Below the pieces are notes generated by a model. It searched no databases, had not been told where the DNA came from, and was given only the letters and a program-made list of their open reading frames with translations. A stretch of 64,000 nucleotides of DNA from Lumbricus rubellus (lineage: Eukaryota; Annelida; Clitellata; Crassiclitellata; Lumbricidae). The translations under genes were made by a program, and so were the position numbers. This document shows positions 35,501-50,500 of the stretch, one piece after another (the stretch's first letter is position 1; every line of letters begins with the position of its first letter). Location: contig OX243814.1 in the NCBI GenBank assembly GCA_945859605.1, positions 33,142,475 to 33,206,474 of the forward strand. Direction: 5' to 3'.

Positions 35501-38500
35501 CATCTTCCGTAACACGGTACTTCGCGCTAGACCTCAGTTCCAGTCCATCCTTGAACCTTCACAGAACCACATGAAAATCATCCAGTTCGTTATTTACATT
35601 CGCCCATCCATCTGTCCATCCATCCTATTGCCACCTAAACGATTTATTCATTCGTGGACACTATACCTAGATCCATAAGTGAATATGTGTTATAAGAAGA
35701 TAAATTGAATAGAATGATTATAGATAAGAACTATTTGTAATAGGTGACTTTGTCAGCAGAATCTTCGGTACTTCTGAGTTTTCCATTGTCGCTAAATGTA
35801 CATTGACTGCCTTTCGATCATGCTGGGTGTTTTGGTGAACAATAAAAATGTGTTCATTTATAGCTCATTCATTCATTCATTCATTCATTCATTTATTCCG
35901 CATTCATTCATTCATAAGATTTAAGATAAGCATATTGGTGGCTGCTTCACTCTGTAGGATAGGCAAACGAGTTTTAGGTGACAGCACAATATAAAAGTCA
36001 ATAATAATAACAACAATAATAATAATAATGTTAGGCCGCATCCTAACATTGTCTTCTGGTAATCTGAGAGAGACCTGTTTTCTGTTGCAACGCCTCTATA
36101 TAACTGTCTAGCGTTTCAACTCGGTGGTCTTTCAAGGCACTTTAGCTGAGTCAGATCCAGTGGAGTTTTAATTATTGCCACTTTTATCGTTCTTTATATC
36201 AATAGCTAAGTCTGTTTCACTTGTTTATTGTACCTTATGTTACTGATGTTGTTTGATGAAGATAATAAAAAGATAATAATAATAATATTTAAAATAAAAA
36301 AATAATGATAATTATGACCTCCATTCTCTGTTATTTAATAATAAAGACTGGAGATGGAAAATGGTCAGCGCCTACCATTTAACGTTTGGTTTTGGTTCTC
36401 CATCCACAACAGCCGTGAATCTGGCGTCACTGCCGACCGGTTCAGTCAAGTTCTTTGGCTTCACTCTAAAATCTGGCAACCTGGCCGCTACAAATATCCA
36501 GAAAACCAAAAAGAATCTCAAAATTTAGGACATATTATGGCATAGCAATACATTTGGGATAAATGTCAAATGACCAAAATAAATAAAACTTGATCACAAC
36601 TTTAAACTAAGAGCTCTCTATAATTGCCTTCTCAACAAGTGCCCGTGTAACCCGTAGAACTCATCCCTTCCATGTAACTGAGTTATGGTCTTATCAACCT
36701 GTTTTTGCATTAAACAAATCTATAATTAAAAACACGAAAAGGTAGCAATGACTTCTGAACAATCCAATGGCTGCATGTAATTAGAAATCAGTTAGAAGCA
36801 AATTACTAGAGTAAAAAGTAAGTAATGGTAAATTATTTTTCATGTCAAATGCAAGAAAGACTAATGTAAAATTGTATTTTGTGAAATGAGAATATTTAGC
36901 AAACCAGAGTTAATTAACTGAGTATTAATAATTAAAGTAAATAATTTAAGAAAATTAGCCAAATGCAGTAACACAAACCTCGTCTTTCTAACACTTTGAC
37001 TGGTGCAGTATTGAGACTGTATTCACCAACGCCAGCCTCAGTGACGGCAGCCACTCGAAATTCATACTCAAGCCCTTCTGTCAGGTTTGGAATGGCAATA
37101 TTTTCACTTAGTGCCAGGTCATTTAGTTTCTCCCACACGCCTCCAGGTCCTCTCTTCTCCACTTGATAGCCTGCATCATGAAATAATAATGGAACATTCT
37201 AATTCTAATAGGCAAACATTGTGAACATGTGACAAAAACCTGCATTCTGCATAATTTAATGGAACTTTCTTCTAATACTGCTATAACTGGCCATAGACAG
37301 CAAAATAGTATATAAGCAGTAATAATAATGTTCATTCATGAATTCAAACTGATACGTACACGGCATAGTAGTAACAAGAGTAGCAACATAGTAGCAACAG
37401 TAACCTTTGATAACAATTTCAACAGGGGTCAAATTTAACTGTATGGGAGCCTGCAAGGCATCCATCCATCCTACTGCTCATTTTACAGCAGCCCTTGGGT
37501 AGCTGAAGGCTGAGTAAACCTCATGGGAGCCAGTGGGTATCAAACCCACATCCTTCAAATCTTCATGTCAGCCTGTTGCCAGTCAACCATCTCTCTTCTG
37601 TTATAAAATGGCTGTTTTCAGAGGCTCAACTATTTCTGGAGATCCAAGATAGCACAAACAAGCATCCTGGCTATAAAGAAGAATGTCGTCAGCAGTTACT
37701 TTAACTTAAGTGTATTGTTTATAATTGGTGCAGGTTAATCAGCACATACAAAATGTTGAATCTGCATCTTTGCACCTTCGTGGGGATATTGTAAGGCACT
37801 ATATAAATGACCATATACATACATTACATACGTCATACACACATCTGTAAAATACAGATGCAAACTGTATTTCAGAAGACATGACTGCTGATTGCTGATA
37901 TTGGAAAGAATGTTCCAAAAAAGCAAAGCAACCAATGCAATAAAAAACTGACTCGGCCAATGAAGCAAAATTCAAATACCTTTAATCAAGCTGCCACCGT
38001 CATTTCGAGGTTTCGACCAACTGAGATCAACAAAGTTCTTTCCAACTCTATCGATGTTCGGAAAGCCAGGAGGAGAAGCCTTCACTGTAAATAATATACA
38101 ACATCATCATCACCATCTTCATCTCCATAATCAATCATCATCATTAGCATAATGAATGAATGTCCCTGAGGAAGGCAATGGGTAAATGCTAAGGTTCTGA
38201 ACAGGGAACCAGTACAACACACAACAATCCATAAACTATACCAAAACCAAATAATTCTGGATGGTGATATGGGTACAGGCTAGTTAACACAAAACAACTT
38301 GCCCAGGGTAATTATGAACAATTAAGCAACCAAAATTTCAAAGACCAACATTAACATGTTCGATAGAACACTGATAGATCACCATATTCACAAGATACAA
38401 AGGCTGGCTAGCTTTAAACTACTTTAATATGTATGTATGGGCACTTGCTATAGTGCCCCTTAAAGAAATCTACTCAGAGGCACTTATGACAGCATGGACA

Positions 38501-41500
38501 CTGAATTGGAGTTTAAAGCCAAAGAGCAAGAGCAATTGCGAGTGAAAGACTCACTCAGAGTCCCTAGACGGGGCTTGAGGTGGATTTGCACCAGCAACCC
38601 TTCAGCTAAAAGGCACCGAACATACCCCTACAGTGCCCCTTTGGAAGTACTACAGCTGAGAATGAAATGACCAAAATGCTGAAGAACTCTTACTAGGTTT
38701 GGCTCTGGCCACAACGCTGGCCGAAGGCGGACTTGGCTCACCGGTACCAGCGAGGTTTCGGCCACGAACACGAAACTCGTATTCTTTGCCCTTCTGCAAA
38801 CCATCAGCTGCAGAAATAAAACGTAAACCATACACTATTAACGTATCAGTTGCATGAAAACTCTGGGAAGATTGTAAAGAGGCAAGCACAAAGAAGAAAA
38901 AAAGAAAAACAAGAAATTCTCATTTGATCGTAATCTCTCTCTTCAACCCAAGACCCAAGTACCGATAAGTTTTGCTGCGTTATAGAAAGAACAATCACTT
39001 GAATTACCTTTGAGATGCAATCATGGGTACAAAATGTCAGCAACTTCAATTTCTTAGTCTTAGCATATGAAGTTGGGTGTCTACTGTCTAGTCCTCTCCT
39101 TCACTGCCTGATCTTCTCAGTGCCAAATTTACTCCTTCAGCAGCTGACATTAATTTTCCGCTGCGGAGATTTGAATCCCAACGTCTCTGATGATAGTAGA
39201 GCATATAAACCATGCATTGTCTAAATGTCAGCATGCCTGTTGAAAATGAACAGGTGTGTCATTCAACAATGTTTTCTTGATGCAAAGTCAAGGGCGGATA
39301 CAGAAACTTTTAACGGGGGGGGGGGGGCCCAAAAATTCTAGGCCTTGGGAAAAAAATTCGTGTCCACCCAAAAAAGTTATTGACCTTTTTTTAGTCATCT
39401 GCAAAAATTTTCGGGAAAATCATACCATTTCATCCGCCATAAAATTTGATGACCTTTTTTTTAGTCCTCAGGTTTTAACTTCAGAAAAAACATGCCGTTT
39501 CCAAATGGGGGGGGCCACAATGCATGGGCATTTCTTAATAGGAGGGGGGCCAAAATAATGTGCAATATATACATTGCTCCACAGCATGTTCAATCCAAAT
39601 GGGGGGGGCCACGATACATGGGCATTCCTAAATGGGGGGGACCATGGCCGGATAAGCCCCCCCTGGATCCGCCCCTGATCCTAGTTGCTACTTTTAACCA
39701 ACTTTGCTCTGCTGTGTAGCGTGTACTATCAAAAACATGGTTTAAACACACATCCTACAAAAGGAACAGTTAGCTGGGACTTGCATTTAATGCAAGCTCA
39801 AAGTAGCTGTTGCTCACAAGTTTGTGAGAATATTAATGTTAAAAAACCACTAGCATTAAAGAGAAATAACCTCTGAAGCTTCTTTCTCTGCATGGAAATT
39901 CGTCGTTCAGCGGTCTCCACGTGTTTGTTCCCTTTTCCCGGAGCTCCACCACATATCCAAGCACTTTACTTCCACCGTCATCCAACGCAGTATACCATGA
40001 AAGCAACGCTGAACTTTCATCCACATCATCGATTACAGGAACACCGGGTTTTCCAGGGACACCTGCACATCAACCATAGTATCCATCAGAACTGCCATAT
40101 CAAAATTATATGAACATTATCATCATCTTTATCTTTACAATTGTTCTTCTTCAGCATCCATCAGCTGTAAGACAACACACTCATCATCTGCGCTGCTTCT
40201 GTTATCCCCAAAATTGTTACAGCCGTTTTACACCTAATGAACACAGTAAAATAAGTTAAATTAAATACCAATTTAAAACGAATCTTAGACGGTCCAATCA
40301 ATCAGATGTTCCAAACCATTCAATAAATCAGATGGCCAAAACCAATCAGATGGTTATAACACAATAAAAGTACTGAATTTAAGCAATCTGGAGGCATACT
40401 AGCTGATACTACAAATTTCATTCATTAGTTTTCTCCCATTGGACTAAGCAACACTCAAGTTTTGCCGAGTGTGAGGAATTCAACCAAGTAGTTCCAGTCT
40501 ATTACGGTAGCCAACAATACGATACAATAAAATACTATTGCAGAGCAATTATTGTGAGTGAAGTACTTTCTCAAGGTTCCTACACATTAACCCCCTCGAA
40601 TAAGGATCAAATCCGTACTCCCCACATTACAGGCCGGCCGCTCTAACCAATTGGCCACCATGCCTCACAATGTGCAACAATGCAGCATCAATGAAAAACC
40701 CACCGAACTGATGCTTAGCCACGATCGGCTTTTCCGAAGTCAACGGTTCGCTCTGTCCTTGGCTGTTCACAGCAGAAACTCGAAACTCGTAGGCCACTCC
40801 GTCCTGAAGTTCTGCCACGTCACATTCAGTTCCTCGGCAGAACTTACTAACGTGAGTCCATCTGCTCCCCGCTCGATCCTTTTTCTCGATGACGTAGTGA
40901 CTCACTGGCTTTCCTCCATCAGACTAAAACATGTACAGCAGTTTATACACTTTTCAACTGGATTGTGCAGATGATGAACGTTTCGCAAGTAATTAAGTCA
41001 AGTTTTCAATCAAATTTCTGTAAGTAGCCAAGGCATGCTTTGTAAGCCAATTTTTAAGAAAATGGACAAAATATCAATTTTAAATCATATAAAGATAATA
41101 ATAATTTTCTAAAGAATTGCAGGTTATAAAACTCCATAAATTTACAAATCTCACCAGTCACTACACTGATTGTGCGACCAAGTTTGAATACATGAGTCAT
41201 CACAGCACAATTTTGGAAGGGAAAAGGAGCTCAGCCCTCTCAGTAGAATAGGGAGCTACAATCCTGGACACCCAGTGTAGAGCAGCAGAGCTCTGGCAGT
41301 TAGGCACAGGTAAGGCTTGGCAGACCCTCCAAAATGATGTATTGATGCACTGGTGTCATTCGTTAAGAACAAAGAAAACTATTTCTTTAACGAGTTTCCT
41401 AGCAAATGCCAAAAAAGAGATTATTATTATTATTATTACTTTTATTTTTTTTAAATATTTTTTATTTTAAAAAAACCCGAGGTAAACATGATCCCTCGGG

Positions 41501-44500
41501 GACTTCAACACTCTCGATAAAAACAAATTTGTCTGGAATAGACCCTATTCGTCAAGGTTATTATTATTATTATTATTAAATAGTTGCAAATTTACTCACT
41601 TTCGGGGCTTTCCAGGTCAACCGACAAGATTCCGGGGTGACTTTAGAGACCTCGATCGGTCCCTGAGGAGCAGACGGTCTGTCCAACACAACGACGTTAA
41701 TCTGAACCGTGTCCGATCCCTTTGGATTTGTGATGATTACAGAGTAGCGACCTTCGTCCGTCTTTTCCGCCGACTTACAAACCAAGTTGACTTCGTGATC
41801 GTCGATGAAAAGCTTCGTACGATCAGTCTCAGAAATCTCCGCATTGCCCTGACACAGATAGAAAGAATGAGGGTCAGGTCACACTTGTTTCAACTTAATC
41901 TGTATTATTCGATTCAATAAGTAAAGCTCAGTAATTACCGGTAGCAACAATGATGACAGTAATACTCATTCATTCATTCATTCATTTCGAGAATTTATAT
42001 AGCGCCTCTTCAAGAAACCTACTCAGATACGCTCCCAGCCCAGCCACAGCTAAAAAAAGGTTTGAGCGACTTATAAAAAGCAGGTGAATTTAGCCTAGGC
42101 ATAAGTCGCAAGTTTAGTGGGAGGTCATTCCAGATAGCGGGACCCACAGTATAAAAGGCTCGGTGCTGTCTTGTAGAAGACAACAGTAACTAAAATGATG
42201 AAAACTATAACACATAGTGATGTGTAGTATATGATTACTACTGCCTTGTTAGAATGAACTGCTCGAGCGCCTCTGAGTAGTTTTTTTTACTTGAAGGAGC
42301 GCTATATAAATGTCTGAATGAATGAATGTGGAGATTACGGGTTAGATCCTCGTTCGAGGATCTAACTGTGTAGAGACCTTGAGAAAGTCCTTCACTCACA
42401 ATGCTCTGCAACAAGTAAGTAAATAAGTAAGAAAGCAAGTAAGTAAGCAAGTACCAGTAGGCCTAATGACTGACAATTGGAATAACTGGAACGTCAACTG
42501 GAGTCCACTACATTCCTAGTAACCGTATACATGATATAAATGATATAAAGTAAATTTAAATTATCAGAAATATGATTTAAAAAATTACCTGAAACCATAA
42601 ATGACAACAACTAAATAAATCATAACAGAGATATTGAAAAACAAATCAATTAATCATCTGTGAAATTGATAATGGACTACTACTCTACTTAAGCAGTGAG
42701 TCGTAACAACAGAAGGCAATTCACAGAATTGAAATCAGATTCTCCTCACATTGAGCCACTTCACCGTAGGGGTTGGTTGACCTCGGAAAGGAATCTTAAT
42801 TCGGAACGGCTCCCCAGCCACAGCAGTGATGTCTCTCGCCAGCATTTCCAACCTGAACTTCGGTGCACCTTTACAAAAAAATAAGCGACAAATTGGGAAA
42901 AAATTCAGACCAAAAGACAATCCATATTTACTCCTGTTATTTTCGCAACAACTTCAACCTAAGCAAGATTAATTATCAAATTAATTTTTAAAATTACTCT
43001 GAACAGTAAATAAATAGTTAGAAGTGTGAGTAAGAAAGTAGTCATAATTTGCATATCTCACATGCACAATAGTACACAAGAATCAATGCATGAAGACCAA
43101 CCACATACACAGTTAAAACAGGGCAGAGAAATATGATTGATTTAAATTTTTTGGGAAAATTGCTCACGTATAGGACTCTAGGTTATTAAGGCATATTATT
43201 GAAAGCCATTTTAAATGATGCAGATTAGCACTGGCCAACTGTATTAACCAATGTCTATAAGGGTATGCTTTCAAAAGCTGAAACTTTAAATAAATATTAC
43301 TAATTATTACAATACAACACTCACAAACAAACAAAATCACACTTACAGGCTGGTGCTTCTGGTTGGATGGCTGCCTTTGTCTCTGCAAAGCCACCAACTC
43401 CAGCGTCGTTGACGGCAGCAACGCGGAATTCATACGGCCGACCTTCAAGCAAACCTTTCACTGTCGTCTTTGCATTCTGAATTAATTCATTCGCAACTAT
43501 CCTGAAACCAAAAACGACTGACCATAATTACATCTTGAAACACAAATTAAAACATCTTACAGAATTAGTCAAGTACAAAAATGTGCAATAATTCTATGGG
43601 CAAAAGTTTTAATTAATGCTAGATTAATGGAGTTTTATACATGGTTTCAGCACCATTGAATGTTTTTAACAGATTTGTCGTAAAAGGATTTTAACAGATT
43701 TGATGTAAATTATGCACATAAAATAACAATTGCAGCAGGTCATTTCGCTCAGAATGATCACTGTGATATTAACAATGCATATGTTTATTGACCTTTGATG
43801 ACAGATTTTAATAGATGCATATTAACCAGTGCATGGAAAAATGTTGAATTTGCATATGCAATGGATACACACATTATAAATTTTATTGAACTATGATTAT
43901 CAGCATTCTTGTCACTAATTAACCTATCATTTACAGTCAGAAAATACAATAACAAAAGTTCTATGTTCTACCATGGTACACTGTTTTTTTACCATATTTA
44001 CACCGATAGATTTCTGGAGTCTTAACAACACAGATCAAAATAACCAGCAGCACAGCGATCATGTTTCTGACTGCCTACAATGCAAATTGTCACTCAGGAC
44101 TTACTTCTTATTTGTCAGTTTTCATATCACCTGATTTGGACATTAAAATCACAATTCAGCACTTGTAAATAAGCTGGTGCATTGAACTTGGCTTTTGAGC
44201 AGTGCTTTAGAAATTTGGAGCATACGATTCTGCCAACCTGGTCCATTTCTTCATGCCCTGTTCTCTCTTCTCAACAATGTATCCTTGCAGCGGTCGGCCT
44301 CCGTCTCTCAATGGTGGTTGCCATGACAACGTAATGGAATCTTCAGTCGTTGCAATGCATTCTGGTATTCCGGTCCTTCCAGGAACATCTAACAGACAAC
44401 AGCTATGTAATAATATTTAAATTTTTACCTTGGTCAATAGGCTCATTATTTTTTTTAATATGATGTTATAAGTTTTGATTTTCGAATGCATGCAGCAACT

Positions 44501-47500
44501 TGAAATCTTAAAATTCAAATTCAGAAGCCTATGGGACACTGTGACATTTATTCACAGCATTAAATTTTTTCTGAAATTAAATCCTCAGAAGGAGCAAATC
44601 TAAGCTCACAGGAACTTTTCACATCGCCAACTTATGTCTATATCACTTAGATCAGAAAGTCAATAAAAATAATTAATCTTGAAAATCATGGACATACAAT
44701 GAATAAAAATCTACAAAAGGAATTGTGAAAGTTAAAACACATAATTAATTTGCCTTGGAGGAACAGAAATAAGTTAAGGTTAGATTATCCCAACAACTGC
44801 AATGCTCAACAGTCTTACCAAATGGATATTTGGCTCTGACTGAACCAGAAGTAACCAGTGGATCACTGTCTCCATTCTCATTCACTGCAATGACGCGGAA
44901 TTCGTATTCCTCTCCCTCGTCCAAGTTTTTCGCCGTTGTCTGGGTTTCGTCTGCGGAAATCTTCCCTGGCACCTTCTGCCACTTGCCCCCCTTCGACCTC
45001 TTCTCCAGTCGATAGTACTGTACTGGCGAGCCACCATTGTCCGCAGGAGCCTTCCACTGCATTGTTATAGCAGCCGGTGACGTGTCAAGGATTTCTAGGG
45101 GACCACCAGGGGCAGACGGTTTATCTGGAAAAATAAAACATCACTTGTAATTATGACAGTCAAAATAGTATTGTCAGTAGCAATCCGTGTCTAGGGTGCT
45201 TTACACTGCTTTTGTTGGTGTAAAATGCTAGGTGTTACATGGCAAATGTATGCTAAACTGTTTTTTAAAATTGGCTTCCTGAATCAGTGCATGAAAACTG
45301 TTCCAAGCACAAAGAGTACAGATCTGAAAGGCCCAATTGACTATTTTAGTCTTAGATGCTGGAATGGATACATCATAATCGTAATCTCGAGACTTCTACA
45401 GCGCCCACAAAAGCTAAGTCGCGGGAACCAGCTTATTCACAGGCGCTTAATCAAAACAAAATCGATCGGCAGCGGGTCAAGTCCGGAGAGTCAGGCAGGC
45501 AGACGGATGGACGGCTAAGGTGGGTGATGTTTAGGGTTAAAATGACGAGGGATGCGAGGAGAATCGGATGAATCAGAATAGGATTTGCGGAAGAGCAATG
45601 TTTTCAGTTTTGAGTGAAAGACCTGTTGGGAGATAGCATAAATACATTGGTATACATATAACGGCAGATCTTGACACTTGCAGCTTTAGTGCATTAAGGT
45701 GTATTAGAGAAAGCCATCAGGTTCTGTACTTTGCATGCTTAGCAACAACAGAAAGTTAAACGCAAGTCATTAAGAAAATGATCTATGCAATGCATCTTCA
45801 GATATTCTTAATCAATCATTAATTGAGTTGATTACGTCTGCAAATAAATTTGACTCTGAAGTAAGAAACAATGCAATATTTGAAAGAAGTCATGGTATTT
45901 GCACGTGACTAATTTACTTTTGCTTCTTTCCTGCATTCATACAACTTGTTTTTCTTGTTACATTTTGTCTTTTTCATGCAATGCTTCATCTATTAACTGT
46001 TAAAATGCTGTCAATTTACTAGCGTGTGCAAAAATCCGTAAAGTTAATCATTGCATAAATGCATTGCATACCCATGACAGTGACGTTGACAATCGCCTCA
46101 GCTTTTCCTGCTGAATTTTTGAACAAAACAGAGTAAGCGCCAGAGTCCGTTCGTTCTGCCTCCTTTATTACTATCAGAATCTCCTTGTCTGTTGCCTAAA
46201 TAATAAAATAACAAAAGGATGTTTATTATTTTGTTTAATACTTTAATGATTAGAGTTGACAATGAGTGATTAGGAAACCAATGCAGGTCATCATCAAAGT
46301 ATTGCACATGTATAAACTAGAATCTTGAGCAGAGTCATATTCTATTTTCATTTTATTTGAACTTATTCCTAGCACCAATGCATAAATCATGATATTAATC
46401 GGCCCTGACTATGAAAATGTCTCAAACCATTGCCTGTTCTTTTGTCTCATCTTGCCATGATTATGCTAACAATCATAATACTATACAACTTCTTTCTTAC
46501 AATTAAGCTACATCACAGGGAGAGAATTTTTTTTTGGGCCTATCCTACAATGAACAATTTACAGCAGTCTTACAGTAGTTACACCACAAACTTTAATGCC
46601 TTATCCTCAGTTTATGTACTAATAAATATTTCCTGGACTAAATTAAGATGTTGGAAAGGTTGTCTCTTACAGCAAACAGTAAATACTACGAACAACATAT
46701 TTATTATATTAAGAGCATTTATATAGCGCCCTTCAAGAACATCTACTCAGAAGCACTCTCGACCGAACCTCAACTAAATAGGACAGCCTTAAGGCAAGGG
46801 AACAATAGGCAACACTTTAAAGAGAAGGTAGTAGCACAAATTAAATTCATTTAGAGATTATTTTACACAGCCACTGTCCAATATATCAGACTGACCTGGG
46901 TGATGGTTCTTGATGCTTTCAATTCACTACCAATGTGTTCCCACGTTGCGGTTGGAATCGGCCAGCCTCTCACTGGAACACAGATTCGAATCTCCTGACC
47001 AGCCTTCACACGAATATCTTTGACCTTGCTCAGGTCTATGCTGGGCATCACTGTAAATGAATGAATATCACATCAGAATTATGATAAGAAACATACAGTT
47101 TCAGCTGCACGTCCCATAAATTTATTTAATAATAATAATAACAATAGTAATAATAATAATAATAATACAGTTCATGCCCAGCAGTCTGTTTTACTGTTAT
47201 AGAAGGAAGGAATCAATCGAACACTCTGACATTTTTGGAGAATAGGTTAAAATCCGACGTCACGCCTTATGCTTCACACAGCATCTACACCTTTGAACAG
47301 GACTTAGAAGTCAGAAGGTACTTCATAAAATGTACAAAGACATGTATCCTTTAATCGAAATCTAAGGACATCTGAACTTCCTTCTATAACAGTAAGACAG
47401 TAAACTTCCTGTGCCTGATTGAAAGCATGCCTACAGTAAGTATGGCGCAAATCTTGAGTATGAGAGATGACTGTACACTGTGTTCAGATTGCAATATACA

Positions 47501-50500
47501 GTAAGTTATAATAAGACAGCATGAGTAACTGAGACTCACAGCATTTCGTACAGACAGATTTTACGCTCAACGAAGATTTTAATCAGAAATCACGTAAACA
47601 AACCTTGGGTTTTTTGAGGCACAACTGGTCCAGTAGAGGGACTCGGGGTTCCTGGTCCAGCTTCATTGACTGCTCTCACTCGAAACTCGTATTCCTGGCC
47701 TTCCTTCAGGTGGCCGACAGTGTAATCCAGCTCTTTGCTTGTTACAGTAAATGACTCCTTCCATTGACCATCCTTTGGTTTGACCTCTACCACGTAGCCA
47801 TGGATCCTGCCACCACCATCGTGTTTTGGTCGGTCCCAGGAAATTGAAACAGAGTTCTGAGTTACCGCGTCCACCCTTGGTGGACCAGGCGCTCCGGCCT
47901 CAACTGAAATACACATCCATGTATCATAGAAATGACCCAATTAATCAATGCCAAGAAAATCAATCTTTATTTGAATTCTAGGCAGAATTTTGTTCTTGTA
48001 TAAGCAACATATGCAAAGTGTCTCTAAAGTGCTTCTTACAAATACATGAATAAGCTCAACTGTCGAAGAGATAAAGTGTTCGGCCTGCATCATGAAGAGT
48101 GCAATTTAAGCCTCAACTTAAGCAATACCTGTAAGAACCTGGAGCAGATTTATGCTGCACAGTTGCTTTGCCACATTGATGATCTGTAATATCATCATGT
48201 GTGTACTTCTGAGCATTGGATGGAGAAAAATATCAAATTATGCAATCGCATTGTATTGTATAAATATCTTTCATACAAAATGTGTTTTTAGAATCCCCAT
48301 AATTTTTATGTAATCAAACACGGCACCACCTTTGAAAGTTATTCGATCTGCAGACAAAGGGAACAAGATGAACTTGAGACAATGTCTGTAAATACGCTGC
48401 ACAACAAAGCTGAGCACATGTAGCCAGGGCTGTAGTCAAGGGTATGCATCAAGCACACACACACCTCACAAATGTTTTGTGTGTAGAATGACAGGTCTAG
48501 GCAACTGTAGCACTTGTGTACTCGACACCTCCAATTTTTTGACAGTACAGTCAACCCTGCAAGAAGCTATAATCAGACACCATGAAACACATCTAACTTA
48601 CAGACGGGATTTCTGACTTTGTGTAGACCGGTTGATTTGCTTGGTTTGCCCACTCCACCATCGTTCACAGCAACCACTCGAAATTCCCATTCACTGTCTT
48701 CGACGAGATTCGGCACGGTAAACATAGTTGCGTCGATCGGTATTGCGTTAACTGGTGTCCACTGACTGAGAACTTTCTCAGAACATTTCTCTACGATGTA
48801 GCCTAGAGCAAGACACATGTAGCAAAATTAATAGTTGTAAACAAACTACCGTGAGGACAGTCACTCGCTAATTCAGAAATATTGCAAGGTAACCACAGGC
48901 ACCAGGTGAAACAAAAGACGTCGAAATTTTTTAAGCACTTGTAGAAATTGGCAATTTCTACGTCTTCTACTTCACCTGGTGGATCTGTTAAAAATAAAGT
49001 TTTTTAAGCACTTGTGTAAATTCACGATAGATCAGTGTAACAGATTTTTATTTTGAATTAATGAAAAAAATATTTTGGATTAAATATTACTTCTCTGGCC
49101 TCTATATCAGAAGTCCAGGGACGCACCACTCTCCAATTTTAATTAATCAATTTATAGATGGCAAAATACAGCTTTGGTCCAGACCTAATAATAGTCAGTA
49201 ACCATAATTTTATAGTTTCATCTAATGTCATCATCAGCCCTTTTCGTGCAATTCTGCACATCAGGCAATGCAAGCTCTCCTTTGCTGCATTGGTTCTGTT
49301 GCTCGATTTGTTTTACCCGGGTGGGTCGCAAGTCCACCGCGGAACCCTCCTCCTTTATCCTGGCTTGGGACAGGCACAGGTTTCCTCGAAAGGCAACCTG
49401 TGGCGGAGTTTATCTAATGTAATGTAATGTAAATGTAAATCTTTGAGAATCACTCAGCACCCATAAAAACCACATGAGAAACCAGCTTATTCACGTTACT
49501 CATCCAAGTTTCATCTTCACGTTTAATACTGTCTCACGCTAAAATCTGCCCTCATTTAAACAGCACATTCATCTTTTACTTCAGCCTTTTACCTTCATTG
49601 ATTCTTAATCCAAACAATGACCTGGCCATAGCAAAATGTCAGCCAACTTGCTTAACATAATCATTAATTGCTTACTCCTGAATTCTAATGTAATTCACCT
49701 ACGAATAAAAACCAATGGTACCTTGTATGGGATTTCCTCCATCATCGTTTGGCGGTTTCCATGTCAGCGTCACTGAGCTACTATCATACTTGCTAATTTC
49801 GACGTCCTTTGCTTCGCCTGGTGGATCTTTAAAAAATTAAAAAATTAGGCACGATTATATATTCAGTGACTGATTGAGACAATGAGCAATTCAATCAATT
49901 ATATTTCATGTATATGTATGGTTAATCATACATGTTGTCATGAATTATAAAAGTTAATGATAAAATATTAAAAAAATATAATGTATCATAGTATATAACA
50001 TTACGGTACCTAAATTTATTATTTCCTTTGCAAAACGTTAACTGGTAATTCATAATTGTAAAATATTTGTAAATAATCTCAGTATAAACCAGAACAGCTA
50101 GTAACAAATCACATATCGTAAGGTCAAATACCACTAAATACTAACATCTTGCCAATAGACTGAAGTTGGTCTATTATCCAATGCGCTGGTTGATTTAGAA
50201 ATATATGTAATAGCCAGTGTTATCAGTTCCTTGTGAAACGAAAATATTAACAATGCATTTAAAAGCCTGTGCTCCAACAACGTATTTTACTTACCAAAGG
50301 GGTTCTTGGCCAAGATGGCACTGTATGTCTCAACTGGTTCACCAAGACCCATTTTATTTTCTGCTCTAACACGGAACCTGTACTTCTTGCCTGGTACAAG
50401 GTCTTTTGCAACATGTGAATCTTTTGTAATGTGGCCTGGAACCTTCTGCCACACGTCAATTCCATCCTCACATTTCTCAACAACATAACCTAAAGGAGAT

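Noticed and set aside
40651..40974. Plus-strand ORF opposite a twitchin exon (also 26224-26451, 31906-32157, 47590 region)
   Set aside because: These are antisense shadows of Fn3, Ig and kinase exons and show no independent family signal.
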